In this document: piece by piece, positions 27,940 through 35,714 of the stretch | Layout: every line of letters begins with the position of its first letter | Numbering within the stretch: position 1 is the stretch's first letter | Assembly (NCBI GenBank): GCA_938030095.1 | Contig: CALHGK010000005.1 | Coordinates: 1 to 64,000, forward strand | Length of the DNA stretch: 64,000 nucleotides | From: an uncultured Candidatus Saccharibacteria bacterium | GTDB taxonomy: Bacteria; Patescibacteriota; Saccharimonadia; Saccharimonadales; Saccharimonadaceae | Direction: 5' to 3' | Translations under genes and position numbers: made by a program | Notes under the pieces: generated by a model | What the model saw: the letters and a program-made list of their open reading frames with translations, nothing else | What the model was told of the DNA's origin: nothing | Database searches by the model: none

Positions 27940-28386
27940 ATGGTTCGCTCTGCTCGCTCACACCATCCCAATGACTTCGCGCTCGATATTGCGCATGATG
28001 AGCTAGATCTCTTTCGCTGGTTTTTGCTGGTGTATCTGCTGGGCAAGCCAATTCAATCACCGGTGGCGGTGCAGACCTGGCGTCTCTTGGTGGAACACCA
28101 GCTCGATACGCCGTGGGCGCTGCTTGCGGTGGAGCGGAGGCGCCTCGTGCGGCTGCTAGACGAGGGTAAATACACACGCTACGACGAGAAAACAGCGACA
28201 GCCCTGCGGCTGTGCGCGCAGCAGCTAATTGACCAGTATGATGGTTCGCTGATGCTGCTGATAGAAAGCAGCCCAAGCGAAGCCGAGTGTGCCAAACGCC
28301 TGCAAAAATTCTATGGCGTCGGGCCAAAGACGGCAGAGATTTTCTTGCGCGGCATAGAGGAGCTATTTGCTCAGCGTGTGGAGTAA
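27940..28386 (+). CDS. Helix-hairpin-helix DNA-binding protein (endonuclease III-like fold)
   Basis: 148 residues. The C-terminal half contains LQKFYGVGPKTAEIFLRGIEE, a helix-hairpin-helix of the HhH-GPD type, and the rest is helical. The catalytic Lys/Asp pair and iron-sulfur cysteines of full endonuclease III enzymes are not evident, and the length is well below that of a glycosylase, so this is more likely a DNA-binding member or divergent relative than an active glycosylase. It is monocistronic with its own promoter. Confidence 0.65.
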   Translation: MVRSARSHHPNDFALDIAHDELDLFRWFLLVYLLGKPIQSPVAVQTWRLLVEHQLDTPWALLAVERRRLVRLLDEGKYTRYDEKTATALRLCAQQLIDQYDGSLMLLIESSPSEAECAKRLQKFYGVGPKTAEIFLRGIEELFAQRVE

Positions 28387-28423
28387 AGATATAGTGAGAA
28401 AATACCAGAGATAAGGAGGAGTA

Positions 28424-29434
28424 ATGCCCTATAAATTTCGGAAAATAGCACATGCAGTAGCACGATGGAGTCAGCAGCACTGGCGGGGGTTGACAGTAAT
28501 TGTAGTGATTATCATGGGGCTGTGGCTTAATAATACGAGTCTCTTTATGCCAAAGCAGCACCCACGGATACTCGCTCACCGAGGCTTGGCACAGACCTTT
28601 GACTACAGCAAAGTTGGTAATGACACCAACACAGCGGCCATTATGGATAAACCCGAGCACCCCTATCTTGAGAATACAATCCCATCTATGCGCGCCGCCT
28701 TCGATCATGGTGCGGATGTGGTAGAACTTGACCTCAAGCTCACGAAAGATCAGCAATTAGCGGTTTTCCATGATGCAACACTAGAATATCGCACAGAGGC
28801 CAAGGGCGAGATTGGCAATTACACTATGGCTGAGCTCAAGCGCCTCGATGTTGGTTATGGCTACACGGCGGATGGTGGCAAAACTTTTCCATTCCGCGGC
28901 AAAGGGATGGGCTTGATGCCCACGCTAGATGAGGTGCTGGCAGCCTTTCCATACAAGGATCTTCTTTTACACGTTAAGGACGGCAACCACCAGACATACG
29001 AAGTGCTGTGGGCCAAGCTCCGGGCAATGAACCCGGAACGCTTCAAGCAGATGACGGTCTACGGCAACGATGATGGCATTGCCTGGCTGCGCCAACAAAG
29101 CGCTACGCTGCGTCTCTGTTCCAAGACAATGATGAAGGCCGGATTGCTGCGTTACTTGGCGGTTGGCTGGACGGGTTATGTGCCGCACGAGCTGCACAAT
29201 ATGGAGCTGCACATTCCGCGGCGCTATGCACCACTGCTATGGGGCTGGCCAGGTAAGTTTGTTGACCGGATGGCGGCGGTTAACACGCGAGTAATGTTGG
29301 TCGAAGGCGATGGACAGTGGTCAGCTGGGTTTGATACAGCGGAGAGCGTGGCGCAGATACCGCTACAGTTTGGCGGGTATGTCTGGACGAACCGGATTGA
29401 TCGGGTGCAGCCAGTGCTCGCGCGGCGGCACTGA
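28424..29434 (+). CDS. Membrane-anchored glycerophosphodiester phosphodiesterase
   Basis: 336 residues with one N-terminal membrane helix (about 23-39) and a GDPD TIM-barrel. The family motifs are clear: ILAHRGLAQ, ENTIPSMRAAFDHGADVVELDLKLTKD and AVFHDATL, which supply the two catalytic histidines and metal-binding acids. It hydrolyses glycerophosphodiesters to glycerol-3-phosphate and an alcohol; outside the membrane it could scavenge lipid or teichoic-acid glycerol phosphate from the host bacterium. The start has AAGGAGGAGTA just before ATG. Bases 29474-29487 form a GC palindrome after the stop. Confidence 0.9.
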   Translation: MPYKFRKIAHAVARWSQQHWRGLTVIVVIIMGLWLNNTSLFMPKQHPRILAHRGLAQTFDYSKVGNDTNTAAIMDKPEHPYLENTIPSMRAAFDHGADVVELDLKLTKDQQLAVFHDATLEYRTEAKGEIGNYTMAELKRLDVGYGYTADGGKTFPFRGKGMGLMPTLDEVLAAFPYKDLLLHVKDGNHQTYEVLWAKLRAMNPERFKQMTVYGNDDGIAWLRQQSATLRLCSKTMMKAGLLRYLAVGWTGYVPHELHNMELHIPRRYAPLLWGWPGKFVDRMAAVNTRVMLVEGDGQWSAGFDTAESVAQIPLQFGGYVWTNRIDRVQPVLARRH

Positions 29435-29520
29435 GTTTTATACACTTGAGTGAAATGAGGTAGGATAGGTGACAGACGCGCGCGTCTTGTTCTTGAGTAG
29501 TATACTAAACGAATCATTAT

Positions 29521-29545
29521 TGTAATTCATTTACATTAGTTGTAA
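29521..29545. promoter_or_regulatory. Operator-like triple half-site before rclA
   Basis: TGTAA (29521), TTACA (29531) and TGTAA (29541) repeat with exact 10-base spacing in alternating orientation, so each neighbouring pair forms an inverted repeat with a 5-base gap, on one face of the helix. They lie 34-58 bases before the rclA ATG, just upstream of a GATAAT -10-like element (29552-29557). This fits binding by a dimeric or multimeric regulator. Confidence 0.4.
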
Positions 29546-29578
29546 TCTATGCGATAATGTTGACGAAGGAGAAGTAGA

Positions 29579-30904
29579 ATGCAAACACAATTTGATGCAC
29601 TGATTATTGGTTTTGGTAAGGCGGGCAAGACACTAGCGGTAGCACTCGCTGGGGCGGGTCAGCGGGTAGCGCTGGTGGAGCAATCGCCGCAGATGTATGG
29701 CGGGACATGCATTAATATTGCGTGTATTCCTACTAAAACGCTCGTGAGTGCGGCAGCAGCTGGCCGGTCGATCGACGAAGCATTTGCGCGCAAAACAGCA
29801 GTCGTGACCAAGCTTAATAATAAGAACTACCACATGCTCGCGGATAACCCGGGCGTGATGGTTATTGATGGCGTTGCGTCGTTTGTTGACGCGCACACAG
29901 TGAGTGCCCAGGCGGGTGAGCAGCGCATTGAGCTGCAGGCAGATCGGTTGTTCATTAATACCGGTGCAGTGCCGGTGATGCCAGCGATTGCCGGCCTTGA
30001 GCAATCGACCCATGTCTATACCAGTACGGAGGCGCTCAACCAGCAGCTCAAACCACGGCGGCTAGCGGTGATTGGTGCTGGACCGATTGGTCTGGAGTTT
30101 GCCTCAACCTATGCAGCCCTTGGTACAGAGGTCACGCTCTACCATCGCCGAGCGCAGCTGCTTCCGCACGACGAGCCATCTGTCGCGCAGGCAGTTGCTC
30201 AGGCTCTGGAGGAGCAGGGTATAACACTGGTGCTTGCATCAGATATACAGCAGGTGCGCGATACAGACCACGGTGTTGCTGTGATACGTGGCGGTGATGA
30301 GCAAGTATATGATGCCGTGCTTGTGGCGGCTGGTCGCCAGCCCAATACAAGCCAGCTTGGCCTCGCCGCCGCTGGTGTGGAGACTGACGAGCGCGGTGCG
30401 ATTATCGTTAATGACCAATTGCAGACCACTCAGCCGCACATTTGGGCGCTCGGCGATGTCAATGGTGGGCCGCAGTATACCTATGTGTCGCTCGACGACT
30501 TTCGCATTGTAAAGAGCCAGCTCCTTGGTGATGGTAGTTATACGCGGGCGCAGCGTGCAGTACTGCCTCATGTGATATTTATGCAGACACCACTGGCGCG
30601 CGTTGGTCTGACCGAAGTAGCAGCCCGCGCGCAGTATGGCGATGATGTGAAGGTTAAAGAGCTCCCAGCTATGGCGGTGCCACGCATGCATGTTGATAAT
30701 AAAACAACGGGGTTACTCAAAGCAGTGGTCCAGCCATCGACAGGCCATATTCTTGGCGCGACGCTCTTTTGCCAGCAGGCTCCAGAGGTGATTAATACTA
30801 TCAAAACAGCAATGGATGCTGGTTTGCCCTATACTACGCTGCGCGACCAGATATTCACTCACCCAACGGTGAGTGAGGCGTTGAATGACCTATTTGCACT
30901 TTGA
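29579..30904 (+). CDS. rclA: RclA-like flavin disulfide oxidoreductase
   Basis: 441-residue class I pyridine nucleotide-disulfide oxidoreductase. It starts FDALIIGFGKAGKTLAVALA and has the redox pair in YGGTCINIACIPTKTLV, both very close to the RclA signature rather than to lipoamide dehydrogenase. The NAD(P)H-binding glycine motif is VIGAGPIGLEFAS, the second FAD motif is IWALGDVNGG, and the C-terminal interface ends IFTHPTVSEALNDLF. RclA is a copper(II) reductase that protects against hypochlorous acid in E. coli. It is monocistronic with GAAGGAG before the ATG and a repeated operator-like element upstream. Mercuric-reductase-like enzymes are the alternative. Confidence 0.82.
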   Translation: MQTQFDALIIGFGKAGKTLAVALAGAGQRVALVEQSPQMYGGTCINIACIPTKTLVSAAAAGRSIDEAFARKTAVVTKLNNKNYHMLADNPGVMVIDGVASFVDAHTVSAQAGEQRIELQADRLFINTGAVPVMPAIAGLEQSTHVYTSTEALNQQLKPRRLAVIGAGPIGLEFASTYAALGTEVTLYHRRAQLLPHDEPSVAQAVAQALEEQGITLVLASDIQQVRDTDHGVAVIRGGDEQVYDAVLVAAGRQPNTSQLGLAAAGVETDERGAIIVNDQLQTTQPHIWALGDVNGGPQYTYVSLDDFRIVKSQLLGDGSYTRAQRAVLPHVIFMQTPLARVGLTEVAARAQYGDDVKVKELPAMAVPRMHVDNKTTGLLKAVVQPSTGHILGATLFCQQAPEVINTIKTAMDAGLPYTTLRDQIFTHPTVSEALNDLFAL

Positions 30905-30945
30905 TTTTTGTATCTTGTGAAATTTGAGACTTGCGTCGTAGATAA

Positions 30946-30975
30946 TTGACAATACTACCACATATCTCGTACAAT
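30946..30975 (+). promoter_or_regulatory. Promoter before the (AG)10 gene
   Basis: TTGACA (30946-30951), 18-base spacer, TACAAT (30970-30975), followed by AAGGAGG at the ribosome-binding position of ATG 31003. Confidence 0.55.
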
Positions 30976-31002
30976 AGAAATTCTAGACAATAAGGAGGAT
31001 AT

Positions 31003-31488
31003 ATGTCAAATTCAGAGAGAGAGAGAGAGAGAGCTTTAACAAGCAATGCTGAGCAGATAGATGCTAGTGAAGCTGCGGTTGAGCATGGCGATCAACAACG
31101 AATACGCGCCATAGGAGTGGTGGCAGCAAAAGGAACTGAAATGGTGCCGGCTATTTCTCGTTTTAAAGACTGGCGGGAAAAAAGACGGGAAGAAAAGCGG
31201 GAGAAACGGGCAGCCGCCTACAAAGAAGCGAGGAGAACTCTTTATGGCCCGATAGCAGACTATGTGTCTTTCGGTCTTCGTGGAGCTCGCCCAGGAACAA
31301 TGATTAATGTTCCGCTAGTACTCCCTGCTACTCGGACACAAGTAGCCTACGAGGAGAGAATGCGCCAACAATTGATGACTCCAGAGGGGCGGCAACAGCA
31401 CGACGACCTTCTCGAATTCCTCACACAGAAAGACGAAGAAGAGCAACGTTCTTGGGAGCAGCAAGATCAAGGCGATAAAGTGCTTTAA
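31003..31488 (+). CDS. Unknown charged protein with an AG-repeat-encoded N-terminus
   Basis: 161 residues, soluble and highly charged, with a strongly basic helix (KDWREKRREEKREKRAAAY) near residues 52-70 and a glutamate-rich C-terminus. A short central hydrophobic part reads MINVPLVLPAT. No family recognised. The unusual feature is the (AG)10 tract at 31014-31033 encoding alternating Glu-Arg from residue 5; gain or loss of one AG unit would shift the frame directly after the start. A good promoter and AAGGAGG site precede the gene. Confidence 0.65.
   Translation: MSNSERERERALTSNAEQIDASEAAVEHGDQQRIRAIGVVAAKGTEMVPAISRFKDWREKRREEKREKRAAAYKEARRTLYGPIADYVSFGLRGARPGTMINVPLVLPATRTQVAYEERMRQQLMTPEGRQQHDDLLEFLTQKDEEEQRSWEQQDQGDKVL
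31014..31033 (+). repeat. (AG)10 simple sequence repeat at the 5' end of a gene
   Basis: Ten uninterrupted AG units begin 11 bases after the start ATG of the 31003 gene. Dinucleotide tracts of this length inside coding starts are typical substrates for slipped-strand phase variation. Confidence 0.85.
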
Positions 31489-31523
31489 AGGTATTAAGTA
31501 ACAAAATTTCTATAACTCTGAAT

Positions 31524-31545
31524 TGCATTACCGTATGGTGATGCA
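31524..31545. terminator. Hairpin between convergent genes
   Basis: TGCATTACC and GGTGATGCA form a nine-pair stem (one G-T) with a four-base loop in the gap between the convergent 31003 and 31549 genes. No long U-run follows, so terminator function is uncertain. Confidence 0.35.
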
Positions 31546-31548
31546 TAG

Positions 31549-32121
31549 CTACGCTGCCTGAAACTCATACACAAACGCACCTGTCCTTTGTGAGAGGCAG
31601 ATGATGTCTAGGTCGGGCGAGCTGTGCTTGTCTGGGAGTGTTTGGCCAAGATAATGGAAGCGAATAATACACAAGCTATCTGGCGTAGTGGCTGAGTTTA
31701 GTAGGGTATGTGCTGTGCCAGACACGTGTTCTGAAGGTTCAAGAGGTAGTGTGCGCCCAAGCCGCGAATATGCCATCCACCCCGTGCAGCCAAATGTGCA
31801 ATCGCGAAATGGCTGGCTAGCGAGCAGACGCTGGCGTGCGGCGTGGTCGGTGATAGTGCCGATGACGATACCACCTGACCCATCAATATTGATAAACTCA
31901 CCGCGGCTTAGAGTAATGTCAAGCGACTGCGTGGCCTCGCTCTTTACTCGCTGCGCGAGCTCCTTTGTCGCATTCGTCCAGAGTGGTTCGGGTCGCACTG
32001 CGTGTAAGGTAGCGCTTATGCCAACGCCTGCCACGATGAGCAGGATCATTACCACAAGTGGCAGCCATATATGGCGGAGAAGAGCAGAGAGGTTAGTGAG
32101 TGTGCTACGCATATATTTCAT
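31549..32121 (-). CDS. Small membrane-anchored protein of unknown function
   Basis: 190 residues with one N-terminal membrane helix (about 18-41) and a predicted extracellular domain that includes two cysteines in DCTFGCTGW. It lies downstream of the SipW-LamG gene on the same strand, separated by about 86 bases, and has its own TATACT box six bases before the ATG. Its nearness to the signal peptidase and the TasA-like gene suggests a surface role, but no family was recognised. Confidence 0.6.
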   Translation of the reverse strand: MKYMRSTLTNLSALLRHIWLPLVVMILLIVAGVGISATLHAVRPEPLWTNATKELAQRVKSEATQSLDITLSRGEFINIDGSGGIVIGTITDHAARQRLLASQPFRDCTFGCTGWMAYSRLGRTLPLEPSEHVSGTAHTLLNSATTPDSLCIIRFHYLGQTLPDKHSSPDLDIICLSQRTGAFVYEFQAA

Positions 32122-32127
32122 GCATAT

Positions 32128-32156
32128 AGTATATATCAGGCGCTTGATGCTTGCAA
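32128..32156 (-). promoter_or_regulatory. Leaderless promoter of the 32121 gene
   Basis: On the minus strand TTGCAA (32156-32151), 17-base spacer, TATACT (32133-32128), six bases, ATG 32121. Confidence 0.55.
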
Positions 32157-32207
32157 TGAGAATAAAACGATGTAATAGCTAAGAATATAAGAGTAGCTTA
32201 TCGTGTG

Positions 32208-33881
32208 TTATTTTGTGCCAGCAAGGTAGATTTCTTGCACCTGGGCATCATTCAGCGCGGTGGTGTGGACAGCCCCAAATTGCATCATACCAGTGAAGAA
32301 TGTGTTTGTGCTGTTGATCGGTGTGCCATCACCATTACGCCACTCGCTAAAGCGTCCACAGCCAAACTTCCAGTAGCCACGGAAGTTTTGGGCTTGCGTG
32401 ACGCTTGGGTCGTGAGCAACCAGTGTGCCATCGGCATAGAGCCGCATGCCTTGTGGTGAGAGTGAGGCGGCGACGTGGTGCCACTTGCCATCGGCGTAGT
32501 TTTTGCCGGCTGGTGAGAAGACAGAGCGTGTGGCGTTGGGCCACACTGCAAAGGCAATGCGCCCTTGCTTGTCGAGAAAGAGGACACGGTCTAAGCTTGG
32601 GTCGGTGCCATTGTCTGGTGTGCTAGTAAAGCCAGCAATGCGCCCATTATCTGCCCCATATTTGCTGGTATTAAACCAGACAGAGAGGGTAAAAGGGTTG
32701 GGGTTATCAACCGGTGTGGGGTAGGCGAGGCAGGTATCTTTAAAGAGGGTGCTGCGCACACGGTCGCGGCGACAGGCATATGATTGTGAACCATGAGCAG
32801 CGGCCGTGCGCGTGAGCCAGGTACCCTTATTGTTATTACCAGATAGGTCGCGCTCGGTAGTGCCAGTATCGAAGTATGTCATGCCGTAGATGAAGAGCGC
32901 CTGCGAGGGGGCAGTGAGCTTAGTGGCATCAGTACAGTTGTAGAGCACTGGGCGGGTGGTATTGGTATTGTTGTTGATCGTACCCGAAAAAGCCCCGCTC
33001 GTTAGATAAAAATTATGAAAGATAATGAAGCATATCCCTAGCAGTGTAATAATTGCTGCGACGATGACAGAAGTGATGGGTAATGGCTGCGGTGCGCTAT
33101 CGGCTGCGGCAGGCCGATATAGCTGGCGAAGGCCGTAGAGCATCAACCCAAAGGGGACAAGACAAATGAGCATAATACACAGGATAACCCATACCGTGTA
33201 ATGAATCGTCGGCATGAAAAAATACTGCCCGTGGCTATTTTGTACCGAGACGGTAATGGTGGCATCGTGGCCGGGGTAGAGCACTGTGCCGACTGCGTCG
33301 ATTGGAAAGACGCCAGTGTTGACGATGTGCATGGCTGCACCTTCGCCAGACGGCAAAACACTGAGCACACTAAAGTTGATCCACGGATGAAACCACAGCG
33401 ACACAGCGCAGAGCACCAGCGTCATACCAATAATCCGATAATACCAGCGCCACATTGGGCGAGCTCGGCGGGTAGCTAAGTGGATGACAAGCCAGCCAAT
33501 CACCACCCACGGTACCATCAGCCATACCCAGCCAAGCCAAGGGTTGATGAAAATTGCTTTGCCAATGATGGCGCTGTGCTCGATGGGGAGTGGATCGGCC
33601 GCGTGGTTGAGGTCGCCCTTGGTGAGGATGCGCTGGTTGGTGATAGACTGAATCCGATGAGTATACGTCCGGCCGTGGCGCTGGAAGGTGATGATATCGC
33701 CGGGGTGGTAATTGCTAGCTGGCTGGGTAACGACGAGCGAGCCAACTGGTGCGGCAGTAGCCATGCTCGGCGTTGTGACAAAAAAGATACGCATGCTGAG
33801 CGCCATCATCACGGCAACGAAGCCTCCAAGACAGAGGCTTAGGATAGTGATGATAATCATTCGTTGCCGCGACATGCGCAT
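32208..33881 (-). CDS. SipW-type signal peptidase fused to a LamG-like domain
   Basis: 557 residues. After an N-terminal membrane helix (about 9-34) comes an S26 signal peptidase I domain of the archaeal/ER/SipW type: catalytic Ser in VTTPSM (residue 39), His in YTHRI (about 75) and the acidic part LTKGDLNHAADP (about 86-97). Further membrane helices lie near 115-135, 148-165, 230-252 and 270-292. The C-terminal 230 residues are extracellular and read as a LamG/concanavalin-like jelly roll (FTLSVWFNTSK, KWHHVAASLS, GMRLYADGTLV). SipW usually ends after two helices, so the fusion is unusual. The gene follows the TasA-like gene by 18 bases, matching the sipW-tasA partnership. Confidence 0.85.
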   Translation of the reverse strand: MRMSRQRMIIITILSLCLGGFVAVMMALSMRIFFVTTPSMATAAPVGSLVVTQPASNYHPGDIITFQRHGRTYTHRIQSITNQRILTKGDLNHAADPLPIEHSAIIGKAIFINPWLGWVWLMVPWVVIGWLVIHLATRRARPMWRWYYRIIGMTLVLCAVSLWFHPWINFSVLSVLPSGEGAAMHIVNTGVFPIDAVGTVLYPGHDATITVSVQNSHGQYFFMPTIHYTVWVILCIMLICLVPFGLMLYGLRQLYRPAAADSAPQPLPITSVIVAAIITLLGICFIIFHNFYLTSGAFSGTINNNTNTTRPVLYNCTDATKLTAPSQALFIYGMTYFDTGTTERDLSGNNNKGTWLTRTAAAHGSQSYACRRDRVRSTLFKDTCLAYPTPVDNPNPFTLSVWFNTSKYGADNGRIAGFTSTPDNGTDPSLDRVLFLDKQGRIAFAVWPNATRSVFSPAGKNYADGKWHHVAASLSPQGMRLYADGTLVAHDPSVTQAQNFRGYWKFGCGRFSEWRNGDGTPINSTNTFFTGMMQFGAVHTTALNDAQVQEIYLAGTK

Positions 33882-33899
33882 CGTCCTACTCCAGAGGAA

Positions 33900-34553
33900 T
33901 TACGCGCCAAATGTCCATGTCAGTGGTTGCGAGACCTGCAAACCTTGGTAGGTTGGGCCGGCGCTAGCGTCAAGCGACACCTCAAAGGTGATCGGCACGC
34001 TCTCGCCAGCATTGATGGTTGCCTTGCTGAGTTTGGCGAGGAGGTCAATCGCACCGCCTGCTTGCAGTTGTGCAGCAGTGCCCGTGAAGAATGTGCTGCT
34101 GCCTGATTTGATGACCACCTTAACTTTGCTGCACAAGTCTGTTGCCGAGCCTGCCATTGAAGCACCAGCGACAGATGATTGGCTGCATGTGCCAGGGTTG
34201 AGACTAAAGGATGTTGCGGCAACGCTACCAGTGTTTTGCAGAGTAATGTTGGTTGTTTGGGCTGGCCCACCAGCAACGAGTGGTGTGCTCGTGCCACCAT
34301 ACTTGTTAATGGTAGAGCAGGTGGCGGAGTTGGTCGCCGCGCCGGCACCATCTGTGCTATTGCAGGTGTAAGTGCCCGACGTCTCCTTCATGGTGAGTGT
34401 ACCGGTTGAGGCACTGTTGACGGTGTTTTGGATGCTTGCTGCAAAGCCCGCGAAGGTTGGCGTGAAGGTAAAGGCGACGAGCAGTGCACCGACAATCCCC
34501 GTTGAGATAAGACCAATCCGCTTCTTGCCCTGGCTAGCTTGAGTTGCAATCAT
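33900..34553 (-). CDS. TasA/camelysin-like secreted fibre protein
   Basis: 217 residues from ATG 34553, chosen because AAGGGGGA lies just before it. The N-terminus has a basic stretch (GKKR), a hydrophobic segment (LISTGIVGALLVAFTFTPTFAGFAA) and then a Ser/Thr/Ala-rich beta-type protein with TLTMKETSGTYTCN and a repeated TNITLQNTGSVAA element, typical of camelysin/TasA proteins, which are processed by SipW and form biofilm fibres in Bacillus. Four to six cysteines in the mature part may form disulfides. The following gene is the matching SipW-type peptidase. Family assignment rests on architecture and context more than on strict motifs. Confidence 0.72.
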   Translation of the reverse strand: MIATQASQGKKRIGLISTGIVGALLVAFTFTPTFAGFAASIQNTVNSASTGTLTMKETSGTYTCNSTDGAGAATNSATCSTINKYGGTSTPLVAGGPAQTTNITLQNTGSVAATSFSLNPGTCSQSSVAGASMAGSATDLCSKVKVVIKSGSSTFFTGTAAQLQAGGAIDLLAKLSKATINAGESVPITFEVSLDASAGPTYQGLQVSQPLTWTFGA

Positions 34554-35036
34554 AAAAATCCCCCTTATGGTTATATTAACTATAAGTGTATCAAAAGCAT
34601 GAGCGTTATACAAGAGAGTAGGTTGCTGATTGTTGTGCGTATAGTGTGATAGCTAAATTTATAATTATCAGACGTAAGCGGTGGCTTTACTAGTTTGCTC
34701 ATCCCTCCTTTGGGGCGACAGAAGGATCGATTTGGTATTTTCTATAGATTGGTCTCTTCCATTGATGCCAAAAGTCTGATGAAGTAGGTAGCAAACTTTT
34801 CCTCGATGTAGGGCAGAGCAGTGAGAGAAGGGCTACTGCAAGAAATCTTGCTCGTATGGACATATCATGTCTGTACCTCTGTTTTGCTATAGTGGCTCGT
34901 GCGAGAGAATCAGCTGCAACACTGTTATATCGCCAGCCTATCTGCCCAGCTCCCTGTAAACCTGCTATAATAGAATATGAGTAGAAAGTAAAGAGGCGCT
35001 ATCGGGCAGGGTAGCGCGAGCGGAGGTCGGAGCGAT
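34554..35036. other. Gene-free divergent intergenic region (483 bases)
   Basis: I see no supportable gene. On the minus strand, TTGTAT (34613-34608), 17 bases and TACACT (34590-34585) form a promoter for the TasA-like gene. On the plus strand, TATAAT (34966-34971) precedes the tetR gene, and GCGCTA/TAGCGC (34996-35001 and 35012-35017) form a small inverted repeat in its leader, a possible autoregulatory site. The central 300 bases show nothing I can interpret. Confidence 0.6.
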
Positions 35037-35609
35037 ATGGCAATCAGTCAGGCGAAACTAATTCAGGCAGCGCGGCGGGTCTTTGCCCAGGATGGCTACA
35101 AGGCGGCATCAATCGTGGAGATTGCTCAGGTGGCAGGTATTGCGGTGGGTGGTGTGTATTTGCTCTATCCGTCTAAGCTGGAACTCTTCCTTGCGGTGTA
35201 TCGTGCGGAGGACGAAAAGACGAAGAACCGAATTGTTGGGCGGATCGATTGGTCACAGCCCCAGGCAGCCTTCGCGGCTTATCTACGTGCCACAACGCAA
35301 GCCACACGGCGTAATAAAATCCTCGCCGAGTGGCAGAGTGATGTGCCTGGCGAGCAGGTGCGCCAAGCCTACCAAGACGAAGCCAAGCAAGCAGGAGCGG
35401 GTAATAGCTTGGTGATGCGTGGTGAGTTCTTTGCCGAGCAGGTGCAGCAGTGGCGTCGCGATGGCAGACTACGGCCAGGCGCGACCGACCAGATAATCGG
35501 CGAGCTCTTTACGGCAGTGGCAGCAATCGACGTACTGGAGGGTATCGCACCAAAGACGATGAAGTTTATGGTTGATGCGGTGCTTGAGCAGCTGTTTGTC
35601 AGTGAATAG
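35037..35609 (+). CDS. TetR-family transcriptional regulator
   Basis: 190 residues. The N-terminal DNA-binding domain is typical: LIQAARRVFAQDGYKAASIVEIAQVAGIAVGGVYLLYPSKLELF, and the helical C-terminal ligand-binding domain is unclassified. GGAGG precedes the ATG. It does not sit directly beside an efflux gene; the nearest transported-related gene is the corA-like gene downstream, 105 bases away with its own promoter. An inverted repeat in the leader suggests autoregulation. Confidence 0.9.
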   Translation: MAISQAKLIQAARRVFAQDGYKAASIVEIAQVAGIAVGGVYLLYPSKLELFLAVYRAEDEKTKNRIVGRIDWSQPQAAFAAYLRATTQATRRNKILAEWQSDVPGEQVRQAYQDEAKQAGAGNSLVMRGEFFAEQVQQWRRDGRLRPGATDQIIGELFTAVAAIDVLEGIAPKTMKFMVDAVLEQLFVSE

Positions 35610-35698
35610 TTGTCTCTATACGTCGTTATAAAGTAATGAGCGATGCAGAACGCAGAAGCAAACCTGTCGTATTATTTGCAATTATGACCGCTTCATCG

Positions 35699-35704
35699 TA
35701 TACT
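35699..35704 (+). promoter_or_regulatory. -10 box TATACT before the corA-like gene
   Basis: TATACT lies ten bases before ATG 35715, predicting a leader of about four bases; no Shine-Dalgarno sequence is visible. Confidence 0.45.
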
Positions 35705-35714
35705 TATCACTAGT

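Noticed and set aside
27899..28756. 285-codon minus-strand frame
   Set aside because: Covers two convincing plus-strand genes (helix-hairpin-helix and GDPD) and has no recognisable domain.
29474..29487. GC palindrome AGACGCG/CGCGTCT as terminator of the GDPD gene
   Set aside because: It has no loop and no U-run; it may be chance or a protein site.
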